Assembly: GCF_900086725.1 (NCBI RefSeq)
Contig: NZ_LT574838.1
Span: forward strand, 560,986-624,985
From: Bariatricus massiliensis
GTDB lineage: Bacteria; Bacillota; Clostridia; Lachnospirales; Lachnospiraceae
DNA length: 64,000 nucleotides
Direction: 5' to 3'
In this document: positions 34,841 through 43,082 of the stretch, piece after piece
How the letters are laid out: each line of letters opens with the position of its first letter
Numbering within the stretch: the stretch's first letter is position 1
Position numbers and translations under genes: made by a program
The notes under the pieces: model-generated
What the model was told of the DNA's origin: nothing
Database searches by the model: none
What the model saw: the letters and a program-made list of their open reading frames with translations, nothing else

Positions 34841-34918
34841 AATACCCATCCTCCTCTTGTTAATGTACCTTATTATACATATAGATACCATATTTTTCAA
34901 GCACTAACTGCGAAATTT

Positions 34919-35680
34919 TTAACAATCTACTGATAATGCTGTTAATTGTTTCAAAACTTCCAGCGATTTGAATCTTTTATCTATATAAACATCCGTGTAG
35001 CGCTCCATTATCTTCGCAAATTCCTTCAGGACTTCCTCGCTCAAAGTAAAGGTATACAGCTTCTCCACCGGAGAAGACACCACGTACTGCATCGCGTAGA
35101 GTGTAGATGTGTTCAGTATCATCCCATCCGCCACATCACCGCCGCATTCTCCGCACACAAGCCCCCCTTTTTTCACGCTGAATACGCAGGGACGCTCTCT
35201 ATTCCCACACACCACGCATTGAAATACCTGAGGCCCTTCCCCGTTGATGCTGACCGCCTTGAGCTCAAATATGTAACGGATCAGCCGCAGCGGAATCCTT
35301 CTCTTTGTCAGCGCCCGCATGGTCTGATACAGCAGCTTAAGCATCGCGCTCTCGTCGTTGGCTTCTCTGGTATAGTAAGCCGCGAATTCCAGAAAATAGA
35401 AGGCATAATACGCCGCCTCCACATCATTTCTAAGCTCTGCAAAATAATTGGATATCTCCACTGACTGTATCGTGTTGGCACTCCGCCCTTCATACAGCAT
35501 GAATGTGCCGAAGGAACAGGGGGCGCAGACGCCAGAGAGCGGACTCTGCGGGCGCCTTGCCCCCTTTGCAAAGGCAGATATTTTACCTTGTTCTCGTGTC
35601 AATAATACAATTCGTTTATCGTACTCCCCGATAGGTGATGCCGACAGCACCATGCCTGTTACTGCAATTACCTGATTCAC
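34919..35680 (-). CDS. recO: DNA repair protein RecO
   Basis: The 253-residue protein acts with RecF and RecR in loading RecA on gapped DNA. It has the N-terminal OB-fold (VTGMVLSASPIGEYDKRIV, TREQGKISAFAKGARRPQS) and a zinc site of four cysteines (CVVCGNRERPC...CGECG). The start is GTG 35680, 9 nt after GAGG. Its first 65 bp overlap the yqzL-like ORF, and era lies just upstream, the era-yqzL-recO order known in Firmicutes. Confidence 0.93.
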   Translation of the reverse strand: MNQVIAVTGMVLSASPIGEYDKRIVLLTREQGKISAFAKGARRPQSPLSGVCAPCSFGTFMLYEGRSANTIQSVEISNYFAELRNDVEAAYYAFYFLEFAAYYTREANDESAMLKLLYQTMRALTKRRIPLRLIRYIFELKAVSINGEGPQVFQCVVCGNRERPCVFSVKKGGLVCGECGGDVADGMILNTSTLYAMQYVVSSPVEKLYTFTLSEEVLKEFAKIMERYTDVYIDKRFKSLEVLKQLTALSVDC

Positions 35681-35795
35681 TGTTCTTATCCTCGTACTTA
35701 TCCATCACTTTCCGGCAGGTTTCCACACCTTTATAATAAAGATAGTCGTCCACACTGCCGGTGTGCATAAACTGCTCCCAATAAGTCTGCTCCAT
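35616..35795 (-). CDS. YqzL-like small protein
   Basis: The 59-residue product MEQTYWEQFMHTGSVDDYLYY resembles YqzL, a small protein of unknown function found between era and recO in Bacillus (pattern W-x-x-F-x-x-TG-x-x-x-x-YL). A GTG at 35804 is an alternative start. It overlaps recO by 65 bp in another frame, longer than usual, so either the overlap is real coupling or the 3' part of this frame is a non-conserved extension. Confidence 0.65.
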   Translation of the reverse strand: MEQTYWEQFMHTGSVDDYLYYKGVETCRKVMDKYEDKNSESGNCSNRHGAVGITYRGVR

Positions 35796-35923
35796 CTCGG
35801 TCACCCCAATCTTTTTTCATCACCTTTTATAAGGTCTTTGTATACTGATTAGAGTCTCCCAAGACGGGAACACTATACTGCATAATTTCTGCCAGCGAAA
35901 GTTTACCGGAAAGCCTTGACATG

Positions 35924-36820
35924 CTAATTTTCGTCCTGATAACCAAAATTTTTAATCAGATAATCGCTGTCGCGCCAGTCCTTTTTCACCTTCACCCACA
36001 GTTGAAGATTGACTTTTGTATCCAGCAGGCGCTCAATCTCATAGCGGGCCGTACTGCCGATTTTCTTCAGCATTGCCCCCTGCTTTCCTATAATAATCCC
36101 CTTGTGGGAATCCCGTTCACAGACAATTGTGGCGTCGATATCCATGATATTTTTACGCTGTTTCATCTTATCAATGTAGACTGCAATCCCATGAGGAATC
36201 TCTTCATTCAGGCAGTGCAGCGCCTTCTCCCGGATAAGCTCCGCCACAATCTGGCGCTCCGGCTGGTCCGTAATCGTATCCTCGTCATAGAACTGGGGGC
36301 CATAGGGAAGGTATTTCATGATGACCTTCAAAAGCTCCTTAGTGTTATCCCCGGTTCTGGCAGATACGGGGACGATGTCTGAAAAGTCATGAACCTCACT
36401 GTATTTTTTAATGCACGGAAGAAGCTCCTCTTTTTTCACAGTGTCCGACTTGTTGATGACCAGAACTACCGGCGTATTCACCCTCTTTAGCTGCTCTGCG
36501 ATATGCTGTTCACCGGCTCCGATAAAGGTCGTAGGCTCTACCAGCCAAAGCACCACGTCTACCTCATTGAGCGTCCGCTCCGCCACGTTCACCATATATT
36601 CTCCCAGTTTATTTTTTGCCTTATGAATCCCCGGCGTATCCACAAACACAATCTGCCCCTCCTCGGTGGTGAGCACCGTCTGAATACGGTTCCTTGTAGT
36701 CTGCGGTTTATTGGACGTGATTGCAATCTTCTGTCCGATCAAATAGTTCATTAATGTAGATTTCCCCACATTCGGCCGGCCAATCAACGTCACAAATCCT
36801 GATTTAAAATCTGCCTTCAT
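35924..36820 (-). CDS. era: GTPase Era
   Basis: The 298-residue protein binds 16S rRNA near its 3' end and helps mature the small ribosomal subunit. The GTPase part has GRPNVGKSTLMNYL (G1), TTRNRIQ (G2), VDTPGIHK (G3) and NKSD (G4); the C-terminal KH domain has IIGKQGAMLKKIG. Length is normal. GAGGAG stands before the ATG. The gene opens the era-yqzL-recO-glyQS run, a conserved housekeeping neighbourhood. Confidence 0.97.
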   Translation of the reverse strand: MKADFKSGFVTLIGRPNVGKSTLMNYLIGQKIAITSNKPQTTRNRIQTVLTTEEGQIVFVDTPGIHKAKNKLGEYMVNVAERTLNEVDVVLWLVEPTTFIGAGEQHIAEQLKRVNTPVVLVINKSDTVKKEELLPCIKKYSEVHDFSDIVPVSARTGDNTKELLKVIMKYLPYGPQFYDEDTITDQPERQIVAELIREKALHCLNEEIPHGIAVYIDKMKQRKNIMDIDATIVCERDSHKGIIIGKQGAMLKKIGSTARYEIERLLDTKVNLQLWVKVKKDWRDSDYLIKNFGYQDEN

Positions 36821-36855
36821 CTTTTCTCCTCTATCATGCTGAATTTTTCTTTCGT

Positions 36856-39780
36856 TTAAAACAAATCTTTCACCTCGGTGAACAGTTCTTTTTCGTCTTC
36901 GATTACCGCTTCATTTCCAATCACACATATCTGCCGGTTGGCGAGCACGGCCTCCGCCACCTTATAAAGGGCACGGATATCTTCCTGCTGTGCGGTCAGT
37001 ATCTCCATCCGCTCCTGCTCAATCATCTCCCGGCTCACATGATTCATATACAGGTTCAAAGAACGCTCTCCCTTGGCCGCCGGTGTCATAGGCTGGTCAA
37101 TGCCGCTGATAGTTCCAATAATATATTTGGTCATATCCCGCTCGCTGACGGTGAAATTCTTCAAATACTCCGTCACACCGTCATAGGTCTCCAATGTCTT
37201 TCTTAGGTTCGGGTCACGGTAAGAGACAAAATATCCTTCTCCAATCCGGTTAAAGCTGCTCATGCAGCCGTAGGCTCCGCCCTTTACCCTGATATTCATC
37301 CAAAGATATTCATAGCTCATAATTACCTTGAGTATCTGAAGCGCCCCGGTATATTTGGCGCCGCCGTCAATGAAGTTTCCTGCCTCCGCGACGAACTGAA
37401 CCTTGGATGATGTCTTAAATCCTTCGTTCTTCTGCACACAGTGAATCACGCACGCCGTCTCTGGCTCTCTTTGGCTGTACAGCGCTTCTTGAAGTCCTGC
37501 TATTTCCTTCTCCAAGCCTTCAAGGCCTTCCTTCGCTGCTGTGTAGCTGAGCATCATATTTCCTCTGCGGAATAAAAGCTCTGTCAAATACTTAAGATTC
37601 TTAATCAGCGCTCCCTTTTCCTCGTCAAAATGCTCCTCCATGCGGCTTATATTTTCATAGAACTCTATGCCATTTGTCATATCCTTAAATTTGGACAGAG
37701 GTGATTTATAGGACATGGCACGTACCGTTGAGACGGAATGTCCCGCCGATAAAAAGCGCATCTGAAGCCTTGTTTTCACCATAGACAGAATCTCTTTCAG
37801 CCGCTTTTCATCGTCCAGCTTCGAGCAAGTCAAGATTTCCTGCACCATACGGATTGCGATAGGCAGCTTCTCATATAACGCCTTTGTTTTCACCTCAAAA
37901 GTAGCCTTAAAAGCTTTTTCCTGCACTTTGGTGACATCCGGGTACATCTCAAGTGATGTGCCGATACCTCCGGTATGGACATTGATTTCATTGAACAGTT
38001 CCCCGTACTCATAGTGTTCGGTGTCAATGATCCCCAGTACCGCCTGCAGTACTCCCACATAGGGAAGCAGCTCTTCCGGCACGTCGGACAAGTCAAAGAG
38101 AAAATCAAGATAACCGATTCCGTTTGTCTCGATCTCATGATAAATGACCGGCACACCTGACAAAGCCATCTCTTCATTATAAATTGGCGCGATGTCTCTG
38201 GAAATGTCCTCTCTCGTGAGCATTGGTATCTTCTCCAAGTCTTCCTGCGGGCTTGGTTCATCTTGATATCCCTTCAGCAGGGCAGTCTTCTCTATGAGCT
38301 GCTGAACCTCTGCGTCACTCAAACTTTCTTTGTATTTCTGCAGTTTTTGCCGCAGCTGGGCATCCATTCTTGCTGTCCTGCCCTTATCCGGCACCACGGT
38401 AATCACAGAGCCGTGGCTGTTATCCAGAAGATAGCTCTGAATCAGCCCTTCAAAATATCCGGTACTTACCTGCTCTTTGAGGAATTCAAAAGTATGCAGC
38501 GCTTCTACATGAATAAATGGCTTTGTCTCATCATAGAGCCAGCTGTCATATATCTGAAGGCCATACATGAGTCCCTTCGGATATCCGCCGAAATCCGCTT
38601 CCCGGAATCGGAATTCATGGTAATTAATTCCTGCCTCCAGCGCCTTTTTATCTATCCCATTCTCAACGATATTCTGTAATGTTCCTTCAATCACTTTGAT
38701 AAAGTCTTGTTTCTGAACCGCATTCGCATTTTTCGCAATGATAGAGAAAATAGGCTGGTAGATTCCATTGTCATAGGAACCGCTCACATCCTTGCCGATT
38801 CCAGCATCGACCAGCGCCTTTTTTAGCGGCGCTCCCGGTGCAGACAAGAGGGCATAGTCAAGAATCTGAAATGCCAGATAAAGCTTTTCATCCAGACTTG
38901 TACCTACTACCTTATTGTACGCCAGATAAGTATTGTCCTCCTCCGATTCACTGCTGGCAATAGAATATTCCATGGTAATGTCACGCATCTCATCAAAAGG
39001 CGCCTGCAGCTGTATCTCTGAATCCACCTCCTGCGCATCATAAGCAGAGAGATAAGCCCGGTCAAGCCACTCCAGCTTCTCTGTCATATCCATATCCCCG
39101 TACAAGTAAATATAACTATTGGACGGATGATAATACTTTCTATGGAAATTCAAATATTGCTCATAAGTCAAGTCCGGTATGAATTCCGGGTCTCCACCGG
39201 ATTCGTTAGCATAAGTGGTATCCGGAAACAAGGAGTTCAATATGGCCCTGTCCAGCACGCCGTCCGGAGACGAAAAGGCTCCTTTCATTTCATTATATAC
39301 CACTCCATTATACGTCAGTTCTGCATCCTTATCTTCCAGCTCATAGCTCCAGCCTTCCTGACGAAAGATTTCCTCATGCTTATAAATATTGGGATGCAGC
39401 ACCGCATCCATATACACGTCCATTAGATTTTGGAAATCCTTTTCATTGCAGCTCGCCACCGGATATACGGTCTTGTCCGGATAGGTCATGGCGTTCAAAA
39501 ACGTGTTCAAAGACCCCTTCACTAACTCCACAAAAGGATCCTTAGCCGGAAATTTCTCAGAGCCACACAGCACAGTATGCTCCATAATATGCGGAACTCC
39601 GGTACTGTCCGTCGTCGGTGTACGGAAAGCAATATCAAACACCTTGTTGTCATCGTCGTTGGAAATTAAAAGAATCCGCGCACCGCTCTTTTTATGCTCT
39701 AGGAGCGCTCCCTCGGATTTCAAATCGTTCAATGTCTTCTGTTCTATCACTTCGTATGCCGTCAGCTTACTAAAATCCAT
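36856..39780 (-). CDS. M16C family zinc metalloprotease (PreP-like)
   Basis: The 974-residue protein is an M16C insulinase-type peptidase. The inverted zinc motif HIMEH is at residues 64-68, followed by the family stretch GSLNTFLNAMTYPDKTVYPVAS. Four related domains form a closed chamber that degrades peptides up to some 70 residues. No signal peptide is seen, so it works in the cytoplasm, probably on peptides and processed leader fragments. GGAGG precedes the ATG. It is a single gene between era and nhaC. Confidence 0.93.
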   Translation of the reverse strand: MDFSKLTAYEVIEQKTLNDLKSEGALLEHKKSGARILLISNDDDNKVFDIAFRTPTTDSTGVPHIMEHTVLCGSEKFPAKDPFVELVKGSLNTFLNAMTYPDKTVYPVASCNEKDFQNLMDVYMDAVLHPNIYKHEEIFRQEGWSYELEDKDAELTYNGVVYNEMKGAFSSPDGVLDRAILNSLFPDTTYANESGGDPEFIPDLTYEQYLNFHRKYYHPSNSYIYLYGDMDMTEKLEWLDRAYLSAYDAQEVDSEIQLQAPFDEMRDITMEYSIASSESEEDNTYLAYNKVVGTSLDEKLYLAFQILDYALLSAPGAPLKKALVDAGIGKDVSGSYDNGIYQPIFSIIAKNANAVQKQDFIKVIEGTLQNIVENGIDKKALEAGINYHEFRFREADFGGYPKGLMYGLQIYDSWLYDETKPFIHVEALHTFEFLKEQVSTGYFEGLIQSYLLDNSHGSVITVVPDKGRTARMDAQLRQKLQKYKESLSDAEVQQLIEKTALLKGYQDEPSPQEDLEKIPMLTREDISRDIAPIYNEEMALSGVPVIYHEIETNGIGYLDFLFDLSDVPEELLPYVGVLQAVLGIIDTEHYEYGELFNEINVHTGGIGTSLEMYPDVTKVQEKAFKATFEVKTKALYEKLPIAIRMVQEILTCSKLDDEKRLKEILSMVKTRLQMRFLSAGHSVSTVRAMSYKSPLSKFKDMTNGIEFYENISRMEEHFDEEKGALIKNLKYLTELLFRRGNMMLSYTAAKEGLEGLEKEIAGLQEALYSQREPETACVIHCVQKNEGFKTSSKVQFVAEAGNFIDGGAKYTGALQILKVIMSYEYLWMNIRVKGGAYGCMSSFNRIGEGYFVSYRDPNLRKTLETYDGVTEYLKNFTVSERDMTKYIIGTISGIDQPMTPAAKGERSLNLYMNHVSREMIEQERMEILTAQQEDIRALYKVAEAVLANRQICVIGNEAVIEDEKELFTEVKDLF

Positions 39781-39902
39781 ATACTATATCCTCCATAATG
39801 AATTTTCTGCCTCATGGCAGAATAATTGTCCATATAGATATCATTTTACACAGTTCTGCCTTTCTATACAAGGGTTTTAAAAATAAAATAAATCTGAACA
39901 GT

Positions 39903-39936
39903 AACAAAGAGGCTGTATTCTTACAGCCCCTTTGTT
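39903..39936 (-). terminator. Terminator of the NhaC-type gene
   Basis: AACAAAGAGGCTGTA (39903-39917) pairs with TACAGCCCCTTTGTT (39922-39936) with one G-U pair, 4-nt loop. It follows the carrier gene stop on the minus strand by about 25 bp. Confidence 0.75.
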
Positions 39937-39940
39937 CAAA

Positions 39941-39954
39941 GTTCCCTATGTTAT
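39941..39954. repeat. Half copy of the 6730-6766 palindrome
   Basis: GTTCCCTATGTTAT is identical to the right arm start of the perfect inverted repeat at 6730-6766. Both copies lie immediately behind a gene and next to a terminator. Confidence 0.5.
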
Positions 39955-39959
39955 TTTCA

Positions 39960-41576
39960 TTATGCTGCTGCTTTTTGACCCCTCATCTTAATTACCAGCA
40001 ATGTTCCAATCATCAACACGATTCCAATCGGAAGTGATATCCATGCGGATTTCACAAATCCTGCGATTATGTATGTAACGAAGGACACTACCGCAGCCGT
40101 AATCGCATACGGAAGCTGTGTATTCACATGGTTAATGTGGTTGCACTGGGCCCCCGCCGAAGCCATGATCGTCGTATCAGATATCGGTGAGCAGTGGTCT
40201 CCACACACAGCGCCTGCCATACAGGCAGAGATTGCGATGATCATCATAGTTCCGTCTTTTCCGGAAAATGCGTCTACTACGATTGGAATTAATATTCCGA
40301 ATGTCCCCCATGATGTTCCGGTTGCGAACGCCAAGAAACATGCTACTAAGAAGATAATCGCCGGAAGCAGATTCATCAAGCCCTTCGCGCTGGAATCCAC
40401 CAATGCCGCCACGTATTCCTTCGCTCCAAGGCTGTCTGTCATGGCCTTCAACGTCCATGCAAATGTCAATATCAAAATCGCCGGTACCATGGCCTTGAAT
40501 CCTTCCGGAACGCATGACATACATTCGTTGAACTTCAGTACTCTGCGAACCATGTAGAGAATTATAGTAATCACCAGTCCGAAAAAGCTTCCCAGTACCA
40601 GCCCTACTGAAGCGTCACTGTTGGAAAATGCCTCTATGAATCCGGCGCCCTCGAAAAATCCACCCGTATAGATCATGCCGATTACACAACAGATAATAAG
40701 GGAGATGATCGGAATAACTAAGTCAATAACCTTTCCTTTGCCTTGTTCTGCCCCCTCTTGTTCCGCCGCTGCATATGGCCTGTCAGGCGTTGTATAAATG
40801 TCGCCTTTCTCTGCATTTATCTCATGTGTTCTCATGGAGCCGTATTCCATTTTCATCAGCACCATGGCTACCATCATGACAATCGTAAGGAGCGCATAGA
40901 AGTTATATGGAATCGCGCGTACAAAAATGGAAAGTCCGTCTTCCCCTTCCACGAATCCAGTTACGGCCGCCGCCCAAGAAGAAATCGGAGCTATAATACA
41001 TACCGGCGCGGCTGTAGCGTCAATTAAGTAGGCAAGTTTTGCCCGTGAAATATTATGCTTGTCTGTTACAGGGCGCATTACGCTTCCTACCGTAAGACAA
41101 TTGAAATAATCGTCGATAAATATCAACACACCCAGTACAATCGTAGCCAGCTGTGCCCCAACACGGCTTTTAATATGTTCCGATGCCCAGCGTCCAAAAG
41201 CGGCGCTTCCCCCGGCCTTATTCATGAGGCAGACCATAATGCCAAGAATAACAAGGAACACGAGTATCCCCACATTGTAAGCATCTGACAGCACACCTAT
41301 GATTCCATCTTGAAAAATGTGGGTGATAGTCCCCTCAAATCCAAATCCTGAGTAGAAAAGTCCCCCCACCAGAATTCCGATGAATAAAGAGCTGTACACC
41401 TCCTTAGTTATCAGTGCAAGAATTATGGCTACGAGGGGCGGAACTAAAGCCCAAAAAGTAGCATACATAGCCGGTTCAGGCGCCTCCTCCGCAGCAAACA
41501 CAGTAAGTGGACAGCAGGCAGCCGCCACCAGCAGGACCGTGATAAGTCCCATAAACCTTCTCATCTTTCTCTTCAT
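39960..41576 (-). CDS. NhaC family carrier under lysine riboswitch control, likely lysine transporter
   Basis: The start is ATG 41576 (MKRKMRRFMGLITV), 7 nt after GAGAGG. The 538-residue protein has a signal-peptide-like N-terminus ending in VFAAEEAPEP, then about 11-12 membrane helices with NhaC family features (IDDYFNCLTVGSVMRPVTD, ATGTSWGTFGILIP, CGDHCSPISDTTIM). The family is annotated as Na+/H+ antiporters, but the lysine riboswitch directly upstream points to lysine transport; NhaC-type genes behind L-boxes have been predicted to be lysine carriers (LysW). Direction (uptake) is inferred because the switch ends in a terminator that lysine should favour. Confidence 0.88.
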   Translation of the reverse strand: MKRKMRRFMGLITVLLVAAACCPLTVFAAEEAPEPAMYATFWALVPPLVAIILALITKEVYSSLFIGILVGGLFYSGFGFEGTITHIFQDGIIGVLSDAYNVGILVFLVILGIMVCLMNKAGGSAAFGRWASEHIKSRVGAQLATIVLGVLIFIDDYFNCLTVGSVMRPVTDKHNISRAKLAYLIDATAAPVCIIAPISSWAAAVTGFVEGEDGLSIFVRAIPYNFYALLTIVMMVAMVLMKMEYGSMRTHEINAEKGDIYTTPDRPYAAAEQEGAEQGKGKVIDLVIPIISLIICCVIGMIYTGGFFEGAGFIEAFSNSDASVGLVLGSFFGLVITIILYMVRRVLKFNECMSCVPEGFKAMVPAILILTFAWTLKAMTDSLGAKEYVAALVDSSAKGLMNLLPAIIFLVACFLAFATGTSWGTFGILIPIVVDAFSGKDGTMMIIAISACMAGAVCGDHCSPISDTTIMASAGAQCNHINHVNTQLPYAITAAVVSFVTYIIAGFVKSAWISLPIGIVLMIGTLLVIKMRGQKAAA

Positions 41577-41621
41577 AAACATTCCTCTCTTCCTTTGTTC
41601 ACATAACAGAAACTAATTTGC

Positions 41622-41674
41622 TGTTAAAATAAAGAATGCCATGGTCGCGTTCACGCAAAACGCACCCATGGCAT
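41622..41674 (-). terminator. Expression platform terminator of the lysine riboswitch
   Basis: On the minus strand ATGCCATGGGTGCGTT (41674-41659) pairs with AACGCGACCATGGCAT (41651-41636, one bulged/mismatched position), followed by TCTTTATTTT. It lies between aptamer and gene, so lysine binding should increase termination. Confidence 0.88.
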
Positions 41675-41703
41675 AGTTCTTCCGACATCCGGACTACTCT
41701 GCA

Positions 41704-41865
41704 CCGATAGCGCTCCACAACAACCGTGACAGTCCGGTGCATCTTATGCACCGTCCCAGAAATTGCCTTTGGGATGACAATCTCTTCGGCGGTATCCCCT
41801 TTCTCATATGACAGCCTCCCAGCCTGTCGTCATATGGTACTGATGAACCCCGCGCCTCTATCTTA
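41704..41865 (-). promoter_or_regulatory. Lysine riboswitch (L box) aptamer
   Basis: Minus-strand landmarks in order match the L-box consensus: GATAGAGGCGC at the 5' end, AGTA after it, AAGGGGATACCGCCGAAG, a GGGACGGTGCAT region, GGACTGTCACGG, and GGAGCGCTATC closing the P1 stem (GATAG with CTATC, 41706-41710). All five helices can be drawn. It controls the downstream NhaC-type gene, so that carrier is expressed when cytoplasmic lysine is low. Confidence 0.95.
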
Positions 41866-41888
41866 ATTCTTTAGTTATATATTATATA

Positions 41889-41937
41889 TATTTATCATCT
41901 TTATAAATAAATGTCAACGTATTTATTTATAAAGATG
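41889..41937. promoter_or_regulatory. Riboswitch promoter inside a perfect 17-bp inverted repeat
   Basis: CATCTTTATAAATAAAT (41896-41912) and its exact reverse complement (41921-41937) flank 8 bp. On the minus strand TTGACA (41912-41917) lies in the centre, with TAAATA (41889-41894) 17 bp on. The repeat also follows the LacI gene stop (42011), so it may end the sugar operon, mark an operator, or both. The remaining gap to 42010 shows nothing else. Confidence 0.65.
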
Positions 41938-42010
41938 CCAAATCCATTGTTTTACGCTACTTAATCTACTGTTTTTCACGTTGTACTGCCAATGCGGATA
42001 GCACATATTA

Positions 42011-43039
42011 TCACAGATTCTGCTTAATGTAAATCTGTAAGCTTGTATAGATTTTATCCTTCTGTGGCATACTCCCCAAAACCAGATAATCATAAAGCAT
42101 CTGAATCGGCAGCGTTCCCTGCACATCAGGCTGCTGACCGATCGTCGCCGTTATAATCCCTTTTTTCAGCAGCTGCCTTTGCTTTTGCAGCAAGTCATTT
42201 GTAATAATCTTTAAATCCTTATTTGCCGCCCGCGCCATCACTTTTTCAAAAATACTGCAGTCTCCCGGATTAATCACATACAGAGCCTTCATCTCCGGGT
42301 GTTTTTCCACCAATTCTAAAATAGCATCACAATTATTTTCCTGAAAAATGTAGTCCGCATCTTCGTTGATGATTGTGATATCCGGATTCTCCTTTTTTAT
42401 CTCCTTCCGAAAGCCCATCAAACGCTCGTAAGAACTGGGGGACTTTTCGTCCAAAACTGTAGCAATGCCGATCGGGCCCTTATTATTGATACTTAAGGCG
42501 GTCAGCCCTGCCGCCACCCTGCCTGATTCTTTGTAATCACATCCCACATAGCTCAGTCTGCTGCCTTCGTCATTATCAACATTATAAAAAACTGCCGGTA
42601 TCCCGCTTTTCTCTATCCGTTTAAGAAATTCACTGAAAACCGGCAGATGCAGAGGCGCCAGAATAAGACCATCCAGATGATCCTTTTCCACCTGCTCCAG
42701 TACTCCTGCAAGGTATTGCTCATCCAGCTGTTTAGCTTTATAGAATTTCACGCTGATTCCGAGATTGTCCATCTCTAATGCCTTTTGTTTGGCCGCACTA
42801 TAGACATCACGGAAAAACAAGGCAACCGGCGTATCAAATACAAGAAAACCAATTTTTATTTTCTTTTTTTTAGCCGCCAGCATTTTCCCGGGAACACTCG
42901 GTTTATATCCCAGTCTTTCTGCAATTTCCCTCACCCTTTTCTCCGTATCCGGATTAACACCCTGACGGTAATTGATGACCCGGTCTACCGTTCCCCTTGA
43001 TACTCCTGCTTCTTCCGCTATCTGTCTAATAGTAACCAT
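42011..43039 (-). CDS. LacI family transcriptional regulator
   Basis: The start is ATG 43039 (MVTIRQIAEEAGVSRG), 7 nt after GAGGTG; the upstream frame is weaker. The 342-residue protein has the LacI helix-turn-helix (IRQIAEEAGVSRGTVDRVIN), hinge and a periplasmic-binding-like sugar domain. It is the last gene of the sugar transport and xylosidase operon and probably represses it at the two GTGCTCGAGCAC sites near the operon promoter; self-control by operon membership follows. Confidence 0.92.
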   Translation of the reverse strand: MVTIRQIAEEAGVSRGTVDRVINYRQGVNPDTEKRVREIAERLGYKPSVPGKMLAAKKKKIKIGFLVFDTPVALFFRDVYSAAKQKALEMDNLGISVKFYKAKQLDEQYLAGVLEQVEKDHLDGLILAPLHLPVFSEFLKRIEKSGIPAVFYNVDNDEGSRLSYVGCDYKESGRVAAGLTALSINNKGPIGIATVLDEKSPSSYERLMGFRKEIKKENPDITIINEDADYIFQENNCDAILELVEKHPEMKALYVINPGDCSIFEKVMARAANKDLKIITNDLLQKQRQLLKKGIITATIGQQPDVQGTLPIQMLYDYLVLGSMPQKDKIYTSLQIYIKQNL

Positions 43040-43082
43040 CTGATAACACCTCTGCAAATTTAGATTTTCCATATCTTACCAT

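Noticed and set aside
34841..34918. T-box leader for glyQS
   Set aside because: The 78-bp gap to recO is too short and lacks the T-box sequence.
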